Assembly: GCF_000931445.1 (NCBI RefSeq) | Contig: NZ_CP010849.1 | Span: 310,001-374,000 of the forward strand | DNA from: Streptomyces cyaneogriseus subsp. noncyanogenus | GTDB lineage: Bacteria > Actinomycetota > Actinomycetes > Streptomycetales > Streptomycetaceae | Length of the DNA stretch: 64,000 nt | Direction: 5' to 3' | Shown here: positions 24,946 to 32,340 of the stretch, piece by piece | Layout of the letters: each line of letters starts with the position of its first letter | Numbering within the stretch: the stretch's first letter is position 1 | Made by a program: the position numbers and the translations under genes | Notes under the pieces: model-generated | Database searches by the model: none | What the model saw: only the letters and a program-made list of their open reading frames with translations | What the model was told of the DNA's origin: nothing

Positions 24946-26075
24946 TTCCCGGGACCTCCGGCGGAAGGGGCGCCCAGGCCGAGCGCCGGTACGGCCCGGT
25001 CGGGGGCGATGAGGACGCGGCGTCCTATGCCTGCCGCCGCCCGCTGTATCGGTTGCAGCCGGGAGACGTTCATCGCTCCGGCGAGGAGTCGGTCCAGCAG
25101 GTGCCACCCCGCGTAGGCGGCGGTCCGGGCGGCCATGTCCCGGTCCACCGGGCGGGCCGCGGTGTAGGCGCTCCAGAAGGCGGTGATGAGAGGGCGCAGC
25201 CGCTCCAGCTTCGCGATGCCGCGGGTGACGATGGTCCGTTCGTCGAGTTCGGTCACCGTGGCCGGGGCGGAGGGGTCGTCGCCGCGTGTGGTGGGCACGT
25301 CGAGCACGGCTCGGTAGAGCCACTCGCCGACGAAACCACCGGTGTCCCGGGCGGGATCGGCCAGGCGGAACTCCTCCCAGTCGGTGAGGAGCACCGTGCC
25401 GCTTCCGTCCACCAGTATCTGGTCGACCCGCAGATCGCAGTGGGCGGGGGTCGGTCGTGCGGTGGCGCTCGCGGTCTCCAGCGCGCCGACCGCTGCGCAG
25501 AGTTCGCCGTCCTTCTGCATCAGCGCCCAGGCCTGGAGCTGAGCGGCGGAACATCGCTCGAACAGCGGCAGCGGGAGACCTTCCATGAGCCGGGAGGAAG
25601 GAAGCAGGGTCACGGGGTCGTCGAGTTCCGGCCGGGGTTCGAGAGTGCTCGAGTGCAGCCCTGCCAGGATCTCGGCGGTGCGCCGGGCGAGGTCGGGGGT
25701 GAACTGCTCGCGGATCATCAGGACCGACCCGCTGACCGCGTCCGGCACCCGGCGGTGGACGAAGACGCCGGCCGACTCGTCCCATCCCAGACACCGGGGC
25801 GCCGAGGTGGGGTTGCCGGCCCTGACGAACTGTTCGAAGCGGATCAGTCTCCGGATCCGCAGCGACCGTTCGGGCTCCACGCCGTGGACCCGTTTGATGA
25901 AGACGTCCGCTCCGCCGGTCGTGGTGCCGACCCAGTTGTCGTTGCGGCCCACGGCACCGCTGACCTCGTCCGGCGGCAGGTCTCCCAGGCCGAGCCGGGT
26001 CAGCAGGCGGGAGACGGCGGGAACCTCGTCCAGTCCGCGGGCGACGTACGCCACCCCTGTGGCCCCGCCGTTCAT
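24942..26075 (-). CDS. lanK: LanK-type kinase (aminoglycoside phosphotransferase fold)
   Basis: A 377-residue APH-fold kinase proposed to phosphorylate Ser/Thr of the precursor. It keeps the catalytic set: Gly-rich GRNDNW (43-48), Lys61 in VFIKRV, the brace AHCDLRVDQ with His212/Asp214, and the metal-binding Asp232 in LTDWEEF. The Asn of HxDxxxxN is Gln219 by position, a change worth noting. ATG 26075 overlaps the methyltransferase stop (ATGA) and its own stop overlaps the lanY start. It contrasts with the degenerate paralogue at 19413-20309. Membership in class V rests on the K-Y-A-D gene set. Confidence 0.85.
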   Translation of the reverse strand: MNGGATGVAYVARGLDEVPAVSRLLTRLGLGDLPPDEVSGAVGRNDNWVGTTTGGADVFIKRVHGVEPERSLRIRRLIRFEQFVRAGNPTSAPRCLGWDESAGVFVHRRVPDAVSGSVLMIREQFTPDLARRTAEILAGLHSSTLEPRPELDDPVTLLPSSRLMEGLPLPLFERCSAAQLQAWALMQKDGELCAAVGALETASATARPTPAHCDLRVDQILVDGSGTVLLTDWEEFRLADPARDTGGFVGEWLYRAVLDVPTTRGDDPSAPATVTELDERTIVTRGIAKLERLRPLITAFWSAYTAARPVDRDMAARTAAYAGWHLLDRLLAGAMNVSRLQPIQRAAAGIGRRVLIAPDRAVPALGLGAPSAGGPGK

Positions 26076-27097
26076 CTGTGTTCCGTCTCTGCGCGCAGCG
26101 CCAGCAGGGACCGCACGGGGGTGTGCCGGCCTTCCCAGGTCACCCGCAGGCCCGCGCGCGCCGCCAGTTCGGCGAGGTCGGCCGGGGTGCGGTCCGGGTG
26201 GCCCATGCTGGCCTCGATCCGCAGCGCGGCGGCCGTGCGGTGCACCGGATCGGGGTGGTCGGCCCGGAGGTGGACCTCCGCGAGGAGGACCACGCCGGTG
26301 GGGCCGGCGGCTCGGCGGCACTGCCGCAGGATCCGTACCGCGTCCTCGTCGGACCAGTCCGCCAGGATCGCGGAGAGCAGGTACACGTCCCGGCCCGGGG
26401 GCAGACCGTCGAAGAAACTCCCCGAGATCACCTCGCAGCGGTCGGCGAGCCGCGCCCGCTCGACGGCTTCGCGGGCGGCGGGGCCGAAGCAGGGCAGGTC
26501 GAAGACGGCCGCGGTCAGATGGGGGTGTGCCTCGAGCAGGCTGATCGCGACCGCTCCGGAGTTCCCTCCCACGTCGACGACGTCGCGGACCTGGGACCAG
26601 TCGAACTGCTCGGCGATGGCCTCCGCGTCGAACAGCGCGGCCGTGCGCTTGAAGGCGTCCATGCCCGGGGCGCCGCCGCCCGCGGCGTTCAGGTCCTCCC
26701 AGAGGGTGACACCGCGCTCCTCGTAGGCCGCCGCCCCGGTGCGCACGGTGTGCAGCAGATCGACCATGGCCAGTTCGGCCTTCCCGATCAGGTGCTCGAC
26801 GTCGAGCATCGGCCGCACGCCGAGGTGATCGCACCGGGAGGACAGGGGTGCCCCCAGGGCGGAGACACGGTACCGCTCCCCCGCGCGCTCGACGACGCCG
26901 AGGCTCACCAGGTGATCGAGGACCTTCCCCAGCGGCCGTTCATGGGACCGGGTCACCCGGGCGAGCCCGGGCAGGTCCGTCACGCCGGCTTCGAGGTGGT
27001 CGACCAGCTTCAGCGTGGCGGCGACCCGCAGCGCCATGGGGGTGATCAGGTCCGCCTTGCCCAGCAGGTCGATCGCGGCCTGCTGCACGCTGTCCAT
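26072..27097 (-). CDS. SAM-dependent methyltransferase (COMT-like) of the lanthipeptide cluster
   Basis: A methyltransferase of about 341 residues with an N-terminal winged-helix dimerisation part (ITPMALRVAATLKLVDHLEAG, LPGLARVTRSHERPLGKVLDHL) and a C-terminal Rossmann domain whose SAM loop is VVDVGGNSGAVAISLL. Class V and linaridin pathways methylate the peptide N-terminus; this protein may do so, or may methylate a side chain. The COMT-like architecture differs from small UbiE-type N-methyltransferases, so the target is open. Start ATG 27097 was chosen to match family length; in-frame ATGs at 27154 and 27163 are alternatives without clear ribosome sites. It overlaps lanK. Confidence 0.8.
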   Translation of the reverse strand: MDSVQQAAIDLLGKADLITPMALRVAATLKLVDHLEAGVTDLPGLARVTRSHERPLGKVLDHLVSLGVVERAGERYRVSALGAPLSSRCDHLGVRPMLDVEHLIGKAELAMVDLLHTVRTGAAAYEERGVTLWEDLNAAGGGAPGMDAFKRTAALFDAEAIAEQFDWSQVRDVVDVGGNSGAVAISLLEAHPHLTAAVFDLPCFGPAAREAVERARLADRCEVISGSFFDGLPPGRDVYLLSAILADWSDEDAVRILRQCRRAAGPTGVVLLAEVHLRADHPDPVHRTAAALRIEASMGHPDRTPADLAELAARAGLRVTWEGRHTPVRSLLALRAETEHR

Positions 27098-27555
27098 CCG
27101 CGCGACGCTTTCGTCACCCTCGTGAGGTTTGACACGTACCTGACTTAAGGCCATGGGCAGCATTCTTGGTTCAGGAACGTCACGTAACCAGTCACGTACC
27201 TCACCACTCCGGAATGAGGTGTGACTGCCCCACGAGTGTCATATGTCACGACTCTCGCATGACAGTTCCGGCCACCGGGCGGTACGGGCGGTCGGGGGCG
27301 GCATCCGTCTCACGTCGGAGAACCCCTGGCGCACGGGGCGGCAGGGGTGGCGGAAGGACGACTGCGACCGCCCGCCGGGGCGGTCCGCTGCAAGCCCGGA
27401 CGGGGCGGGCGGATTCGGTCGCACGCGGCCGGAGCCCGTGCGGCGGGTGACGCACCGGCAGGGGCCGGAGCGCAGGTCGGTCGCGCGGCCGGCCGCGGAG
27501 ACACGGGCCCGTGACCGCGGCGCGCCGGTGACGGGCGTGGGCCCGGACGCCCGGC
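27098..27555 (-). promoter_or_regulatory. Intergenic region with GTCACGTACC direct repeats, promoter region of the biosynthetic operon
   Basis: About 460 bases without a convincing gene. Near the methyltransferase start three copies of a motif appear: GACACGTACC (27131-27140), GTCACGTAACC (27179-27189) and GTCACGTACC (27191-27200), the last two 12 bases apart. An imperfect palindrome, GTGTCATATGTCAC, is at 27236-27249. These are candidate sites for a pathway regulator and suggest a second promoter here. The rest (27270-27555) is GC-rich and shows nothing recognisable. Confidence 0.5.
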
Positions 27556-28551
27556 TCAGACAGCCGGTGCCGGGCCTCGGGTCGCGCTGTGCTCGGCCGC
27601 CTGGAGGATGTCCGCCAGGTCCCGCAGCGCGGCCCGCGTACCCTCCGCCACCTGCACACCGCCGACGCTGATGATGACCTCGTCGACACCCGCCGCGTGG
27701 TAGGCCCCGAGGGCGGCGGCGATGTCCTGTGCCGTCCCGGTCGCCATCACGCCGTGGCGGAGCAGCAGTTCGGCCCCGGTGCGCGGGTCGCGCCGGTCGA
27801 CCGGGATTCCGGCCCGGTTGAGCATGTCGGTGTAGTGCGGGGCCGACAGATGCCCCTGTACGGCGCTCAGGCAGACGCGGGCGAGGTCCCGGTCCGGCCG
27901 GGCGACGGCACAGTGCACGAGCGCGGCCACCCGGGGCGCGGGCCGCCGCGCGGCGCGGGCGGCCAAGGCCATGGCCGGCATCAGCCGGCCGCTCAGGTAG
28001 TCGAGGGGCGTGAGCCAGGTGATGGCCCAGTCGGCGGCTTCCCCGGCCAGCCGCGCCATCGGTTCGCGCAGGACGCCGAGGCCGATCTCCACCTGCGCGA
28101 TCTTCATCGGCGGCAGCCGCAGGCCCTCGGTCGCCCACGGCCCCTCGGTCTCCTCCACGGTCCCGCCGTCGAGCAGGGTGCGCATCATGCGGATGTAGTG
28201 GCGGGTGGCGGAGACGGGCCGTTCGTACACGGACCCCAGCATGCGACGCTGTATCTCCGTGTCACCCGGCCCGATCCCGGCGAGGTAGGTCCGCCCGGAG
28301 AGCGCCGCCACGGACCTGGCGTCGACGGCGGCGGTCAGCGGGTGACGCATCGGCATCAGGGCGACGTCGGAACCGAAGCCGATGTCGAGACCTCGGCCGG
28401 TGAGCGCGGCGAACACCGCGTGCGTCTCGACGCACAGGGACTGGCCGAGCCAGAGCCGCCGTCCCGAGGCACGCTCCGCCAGACGCGCGTACGGCACCAC
28501 CGACTCGATCCTGGACGGCATGGTCGGGTACATGATGCTGATGCTGGGCAT
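27556..28551 (-). CDS. LLM-class F420-dependent oxidoreductase 1 (second LanJ-like candidate)
   Basis: A 331-residue luciferase-like protein, paralogous to the one at 20938-21921: shared marks are RRLWLGQSLCVETHAVFAAL, DVALMPMRHPLTAAVDARSVA, AGIGPGDTEIQRRMLGSVYERP and ADWAITWLTPLDYLSG. It probably reduces Dha or Dhb in the lanthipeptide to D-Ala or D-Abu using F420H2. Two separate copies suggest two different positions or residue types are reduced. ATG 28551 follows GGAG. It lies 50 bases after the ABC permease gene and is separated from the methyltransferase by the 460-base promoter region. Confidence 0.8.
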   Translation of the reverse strand: MPSISIMYPTMPSRIESVVPYARLAERASGRRLWLGQSLCVETHAVFAALTGRGLDIGFGSDVALMPMRHPLTAAVDARSVAALSGRTYLAGIGPGDTEIQRRMLGSVYERPVSATRHYIRMMRTLLDGGTVEETEGPWATEGLRLPPMKIAQVEIGLGVLREPMARLAGEAADWAITWLTPLDYLSGRLMPAMALAARAARRPAPRVAALVHCAVARPDRDLARVCLSAVQGHLSAPHYTDMLNRAGIPVDRRDPRTGAELLLRHGVMATGTAQDIAAALGAYHAAGVDEVIISVGGVQVAEGTRAALRDLADILQAAEHSATRGPAPAV

Positions 28552-28601
28552 GCGTCGTCACGCTCCGGTGTCGGGGTCCCGGACCTCGCCGGTACGGGTC
28601 G

Positions 28602-29369
28602 TCACTGGCGGGGGGACCAGCGGAAGGTCCTGACCGCCAGCAACAGGGGCAGCACCACCCACCCGGCGAGAATGGCGCAGGCCGCGGTCCCGGCGGAGGC
28701 GACCTCGCCGTCGGAGGTCCAGGCCAGCCGGATCAACTCGGCGACACAACCTCCCGGAAGCACGAGCTGGAGCGGCGAGGCGTCGGGGCCCGCGCGCATC
28801 GCGAGGACGGTGCCCATCAGCAGCAGGAAGAAGAACGGGGCGGTGGTGATCTGGGCGCTTTCGGCGCCCCGGGTCCAGACACTCGTCAGTACCCCGACGG
28901 CCGAGCACATCAGGCCGCCTCCGGCTACCGCCGCCGCCAGGAACCACCATGCCCGGGGCGCCGGCAGTCCGCCCACGCCCGACATGCCCAGGATGACCGC
29001 GAGTTGCAGTACGGACAGCAGCAGCGGGGGGACGGCCAGTCCGAGGATGATCGCCAGGTCGCTCTGCTCCCCCGAGCGCAGACGCTTGAGGTAGAGGTCC
29101 TGGCGGCGGGCGGCGAAGGAGATCGTGGTGGTGATGTACACGGTGAACCCCAGCAGCGCCGCGACCTGGAGGGTGACCACCCACACCCACAGTTCCGCCT
29201 GGCCCCGGGCGCCGAGATCGGGTGTCTTGAAGGCGAGGTAGGCGCCGATGGCGACCGGCATCAGCAGCGCCAGCGCGGCGGCCGCGCGGTTGCGGACCAC
29301 GAGCTTCAGCTCGGTGGCGGCGATGACCATCACGCCTCTGACCGCGAGGCCGCTTCCGGGAACGCTCAC
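28602..29369 (-). CDS. ABC-2 type permease
   Basis: A 255-residue integral membrane protein with six predicted TM segments (for example AAALALLMPVAIGAYLAF, WVWVVTLQVAALLGFTVYI, LAIILGLAVPPLLLSVLQLAVILG). The central RRQDLYLKRLRSGE loop is typical of DrrB/NodJ-type ABC-2 permeases. It starts at GTG 29369 in a GTGA overlap with the ATPase gene, so the two form one transporter. Lying at the head of the lanthipeptide gene series, it probably gives self-protection or a second export route. Confidence 0.85.
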   Translation of the reverse strand: MSVPGSGLAVRGVMVIAATELKLVVRNRAAAALALLMPVAIGAYLAFKTPDLGARGQAELWVWVVTLQVAALLGFTVYITTTISFAARRQDLYLKRLRSGEQSDLAIILGLAVPPLLLSVLQLAVILGMSGVGGLPAPRAWWFLAAAVAGGGLMCSAVGVLTSVWTRGAESAQITTAPFFFLLLMGTVLAMRAGPDASPLQLVLPGGCVAELIRLAWTSDGEVASAGTAACAILAGWVVLPLLLAVRTFRWSPRQ

Positions 29370-30367
29370 CGGCTCGTCTCCTTCGGCGCTGTCGTGCCGT
29401 CCGTCCGCTCACCGCGTACGACGGCCTTGAACAGGTGCTCCAGCGACGCGCGGCGCACTTCCAGCCCTTCGAGCTCGGTGCCCTGGTCGTACGACCACTG
29501 GAGCAGCGAGGACAGGTCCCGCTGCGGCTGGAGGCTGCGGATCTCCACCCTGCCCCCGGGGCGTCGCACCGGGGGCTCCAGGACGTCCGGCAGATCCGGC
29601 AGTCGCGCCTCGCCGGCGGTGTCCGTCCGGAAGGAGATCACCGAGGGTTCCCGGGAGAGCAGGCTCCGCTTGTCCCCGCTCACCACGATGCGGCCCTCGT
29701 GCATGATGGCGATGCGGTCGGCGAGGGCTTCGGCCTCTTCCAGGTAGTGCGTGGTGAGCAGCACGGTCGTCCCGGTCCGGACCGATGCGTCGATCAGTTC
29801 CCACATCCGGACGCGCGATTCGGGGTCCAGACCGGTCGTCGGCTCGTCGAGGAACAGCACCCTGGGCGCGTTGAGGGTGGCCAGGGCGAAGTCGAGCCGG
29901 CGGCGCTCTCCACCGGAGAGGTTCTGGACCCGCACCTGGCTCCGGTGGGTCAGGTCGACGGCTTCCAGTGCCCGCCCGGGGTCGGACGGCACGGTGCTCA
30001 GCCCGGCCCACATGCGGATCGTCTCCAGGGCGGTGAGTTCACCGGCGAAGCCGGACTCCTGGAGCATCATGCCCACCTGGCGGCGGATCAGATGCCGGTC
30101 GCCGGCCGGGTCGCGGCCCAGCACCTCCACCTGTCCCGCCGAGGGGCGCCGATGGCCTTCGAGGGTCTCCAGAACGGTGGTCTTCCCCGCTCCGTTGGTC
30201 CCCAGGAGGGCGTACAGCTCCCCCGGGAAGACATCGAGGCTCACCCCTCGGACGGCTTCGAACTCCGCATAGGAGCAGCGCAGATCCACTGCTCTGACAG
30301 TCGCACCCTCGGTCACGCCGATCAGTCTGATCCACACCGCTCGCCGCGGACCAGTGCGCTTTGCCAT
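29366..30367 (-). CDS. ABC transporter ATPase (DrrA-type), lanthipeptide immunity/export
   Basis: A 333-residue ATPase: Walker A GTNGAGKTT, Q loop MMLQESGF, signature NLSGGERRRLDFAL, Walker B RVLFLDEPTTGLDP and switch LLTTHYLEEAEALADR. The C-terminal 90 residues form a DrrA-like regulatory extension. The start is uncertain: ATG 30367 gives the longest frame, while GTG 30316 would place the start just before the conserved AVDLRCSYAEF. It is the first gene of the minus-strand cluster. A dyad TGACA-GG-TGTCA (30376-30387) lies just upstream and may be an operator. Confidence 0.85.
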   Translation of the reverse strand: MAKRTGPRRAVWIRLIGVTEGATVRAVDLRCSYAEFEAVRGVSLDVFPGELYALLGTNGAGKTTVLETLEGHRRPSAGQVEVLGRDPAGDRHLIRRQVGMMLQESGFAGELTALETIRMWAGLSTVPSDPGRALEAVDLTHRSQVRVQNLSGGERRRLDFALATLNAPRVLFLDEPTTGLDPESRVRMWELIDASVRTGTTVLLTTHYLEEAEALADRIAIMHEGRIVVSGDKRSLLSREPSVISFRTDTAGEARLPDLPDVLEPPVRRPGGRVEIRSLQPQRDLSSLLQWSYDQGTELEGLEVRRASLEHLFKAVVRGERTDGTTAPKETSR

Positions 30368-30375
30368 CAGTCCGC

Positions 30376-30387
30376 ATGACAGGTGTC
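30376..30387 (-). promoter_or_regulatory. TGACA-GG-TGTCA dyad upstream of the ABC transporter operon
   Basis: A perfect 5+2+5 inverted repeat sits 9-20 bases before ATG 30367, where a repressor or activator of the lanthipeptide transporter could bind. Similar TGTCA/TGACA half-sites occur around 27236-27265 in the second cluster promoter region. Function is inferred. Confidence 0.35.
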
Positions 30388-30507
30388 ACGCGGCGGGTGG
30401 TTCTGCCCGCTCCGCCCGGCCGGAGGAGACCAGGGCGGCTCCGACGGGTCGTCGGCGCGGCCCGGCACCCGCGCTCGCCCACGCGCTCGCCCACGCGGTC
30501 GCCCGCG

Positions 30508-30543
30508 AAAAAAGAACCCGCCCCCGTGGGTACGGGGGCGGGT
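30508..30543 (-). terminator. Classical Rho-independent terminator of the tRNA-like gene
   Basis: On the minus strand ACCCGCCCCCGT (30543-30532) pairs with ACGGGGGCGGGT (30527-30516) around ACCC, followed by TCTTTTTT. A T-tract terminator is rare in this genome and marks a real, short structured RNA transcript directly upstream. A 12-base tandem repeat (three copies, 30469-30504) lies just beyond it. Confidence 0.88.
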
Positions 30544-30552
30544 CATCGACGG

Positions 30553-30622
30553 AGCGTTGGGCAGGCCTTGCACCTGCATCTCCCCGCAGGAAGCGGAGCG
30601 TCTTGCCTTGGACCACCAACGC
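30553..30622 (-). tRNA. Noncanonical tRNA-Gly (anticodon UCC)
   Basis: The 70-base sequence folds as a cloverleaf on the minus strand: acceptor GCGTTGG/CCAACGC (7 bp), D stem GTC/GAC (only 3 bp) with loop CAAGGCAA, anticodon stem CTCCG/CGGGG with loop CTTCCTG (anticodon TCC), and T stem GCAGG/CCTGC. The T loop is TGCAAGG, not TTCRANN. Position 37 is T where a purine is expected. The discriminator is T and CC follows, but no full CCA is encoded. It is followed by a strong T-tract terminator. It may be a normal but divergent glycine tRNA or a specialised one used outside translation, such as peptidoglycan bridge glycine addition. Confidence 0.7.
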
Positions 30623-30860
30623 ACGGTCCGCCCGTCTTGACCCTGGGCGGCTCGCTCACGGTCGACTCTAGCGGGGCGCCGCGGCCCGCGCGCGGCGATG
30701 CGGCCGATCGGGTGAGCCGGGGCGGCAAGCGCCGGTAGACGGCGGCCGGTTGCTCCGCACAGGAAGCCCCTCCATGCTTTCTCCACCCTTTTGCCACGCC
30801 CTGTTCACGGGCGCTGTAAGCTCCAGGCGCTCCATCCGCACCATCGAGGGGGGACTCCTC

Positions 30861-31352
30861 ATGCGCAAGCGTCATGCCCTGGCCGTCGTGTCCGCAGGAA
30901 TATGCGGCCTGGTGACCGCGGCTCCGGCCCAGGCCGCCGAGTACTCGTCGGCGCTGAAGATCAAGGCGATCCAGTACGACGCTCCCGGCCGGGACTCCAA
31001 CCGGTGCTCGGGCGGCAACACCAAGGACGAGTACCTGGTCATCAAGAACTACTCGCGCACGGCGACGGTGAACCTCAAGGGCTACGTCGTCAAGGACGCC
31101 ACCGGCAACCGGTTCGCCTTCACCGCCAACCATCACCTCCAGCCCGGCGACTTCGTCAGGCTGCGCGGCGGGCGCGGCACCGACTCCGACGCCGGCAACG
31201 TCGTCTACCGCCAGAACTGCAACTTCATCTGGAACAACGACAAGGACACCATCTACTTCTACAAGCCGTCCGGCGCCCGCGCCGACGTGCACTCCTACAC
31301 GAAGTCCGCGAACGACCGCGACGGCAACGGCTACATCACCTACCACGGCTGA
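30861..31352 (+). CDS. Secreted lamin-tail-domain protein
   Basis: A 163-residue exported protein. MRKRHALAVVSAGICGLVTAAPAQA is a signal peptide ending at about residue 25. The mature part is a lamin tail (LTD) immunoglobulin-like fold: IKAIQYDAPG, then DEYLVIKNYSRTATVNLKGYVVKDATGN, HLQPGDFVRLRGGRGTD and FIWNNDKDTIYFYKPSG. Two Cys (in NRCSGG and RQNCNF) may form a disulphide. Such proteins are common, small and extracellular in Streptomyces, with no defined function. The start ATG 30861 follows GAGGGGGGA. Confidence 0.88.
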   Translation: MRKRHALAVVSAGICGLVTAAPAQAAEYSSALKIKAIQYDAPGRDSNRCSGGNTKDEYLVIKNYSRTATVNLKGYVVKDATGNRFAFTANHHLQPGDFVRLRGGRGTDSDAGNVVYRQNCNFIWNNDKDTIYFYKPSGARADVHSYTKSANDRDGNGYITYHG

Positions 31353-31358
31353 CACCGG

Positions 31359-32240
31359 TCACGGCGGGCCCGGGCGCACCACGGCCACGGGACAGTGGGC
31401 GTGGTGCAGCAGGGCCTGGCTGACCGAGCCGAGCAGCAGGCCCTTGAAACCGCCCCGGCCCCGCGCACCGGCCACGACCAACTGGGCCCCGCCGCTCGCG
31501 TCGATCAGGGCGGCGCGGACCCGTCCGCGGACCAGCCGGGACTCCACGGCGACGTCCGGATGGCGCTCCCGGTGGCCGGCGAGCGCCTCGGCGAGCATCT
31601 GCTCCTCCTCGTGGCGCAGATGCCCCTCGTCGTACGTCACGAAGGGCGGGTCGGCGGGGCCGTCGTAGGCGCGTTCGGTCCGGGTGCTCCACACGTGCAG
31701 CGCCAGCAGGCCGGCGCCGCGCAGGGACGCCTCGGTGAAGGCGAACGCGACGGCCGCCTGCCCGGCGGGCGAGCCGTCGGCCGCCAGCAGCACAGGGCCC
31801 GCCGGGTCCGGCCGGCCGCGTACCACCAGCACCGGGCAGCGGGCGTGGGCGGCCAGGTGCACGCCCGTCGAGCCGAGCAGCAGGCTGCCGAAGCCGCTCA
31901 GGCCGCGGCTGCCGACCACCACCAGCGAGGCGGTGCGCGACTCGATCTCCAGCACCACGACCGGCTCCCCCACGGTGACGTCACGGGTGATGCCCACCCG
32001 GGGCGCTGCCCCGCGGGCGCGCCGCTCCGCTTCGGCCAGGGTCCCGTCGACCAGCTCGCGCAGTCCCGCCGTGGCGGGGCTCCACGGCCGCACATGGGGC
32101 GGCAGGTGCACCGACGGGCCGCCGAAGGCGTGCACCAGCCGCAGCTCGGTGCCGCGCAGGGCGGCCTCGCGCGCCGCGACCTCCACCGCGGCCAGGCTGG
32201 AGGGCGAGCCGTCCACCCCGACCACCACCGGGTTCACCAT
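31359..32240 (-). CDS. Universal stress protein, tandem UspA domains
   Basis: A 293-residue cytosolic protein with two UspA repeats. Domain 1 begins VVVGVDGSPSSLAAVEVAAREA and ends with the nucleotide loop GSRGLSGFGSLLLGSTGVHLAAHARCPVLVV. Domain 2 begins VLLAADGSPAGQAAVAFAF and ends GARGRGGFKGLLLGSVSQALLHHAHCPVAVV. Both keep the G-2x-G-9x-G(S/T) ATP-binding pattern. These proteins respond to hypoxia or energy stress. It is convergent with the lamin-tail gene (6-base gap) and 100 bases downstream of the GH65 gene on the same strand. Confidence 0.92.
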   Translation of the reverse strand: MVNPVVVGVDGSPSSLAAVEVAAREAALRGTELRLVHAFGGPSVHLPPHVRPWSPATAGLRELVDGTLAEAERRARGAAPRVGITRDVTVGEPVVVLEIESRTASLVVVGSRGLSGFGSLLLGSTGVHLAAHARCPVLVVRGRPDPAGPVLLAADGSPAGQAAVAFAFTEASLRGAGLLALHVWSTRTERAYDGPADPPFVTYDEGHLRHEEEQMLAEALAGHRERHPDVAVESRLVRGRVRAALIDASGGAQLVVAGARGRGGFKGLLLGSVSQALLHHAHCPVAVVRPGPP

Positions 32241-32340
32241 GACAGCGCCTCCTCACCGCGAGGCCGTCCCCGGGCCGTCTCCGGTCTTCCCCCCTTCCGG
32301 CCCGCTTCCCGTCCTTCCGGGTTCCCCCACCGCGGGGTCG

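Noticed and set aside
27164..27555. Second precursor gene in the gap between the reductase and methyltransferase
   Set aside because: No short frame with a ribosome site and a Ser/Thr/Cys-rich end was found on either strand.
15005..30367. Thioamitide cluster (thioviridamide type)
   Set aside because: Kinase, HopA1 and LanD genes are shared, but no YcaO or TfuA gene, which thioamidation needs, is present.
30469..30504. CRISPR-like tandem repeat beside the tRNA
   Set aside because: Three 12-base units without spacers; it is a simple GC-rich tandem repeat.
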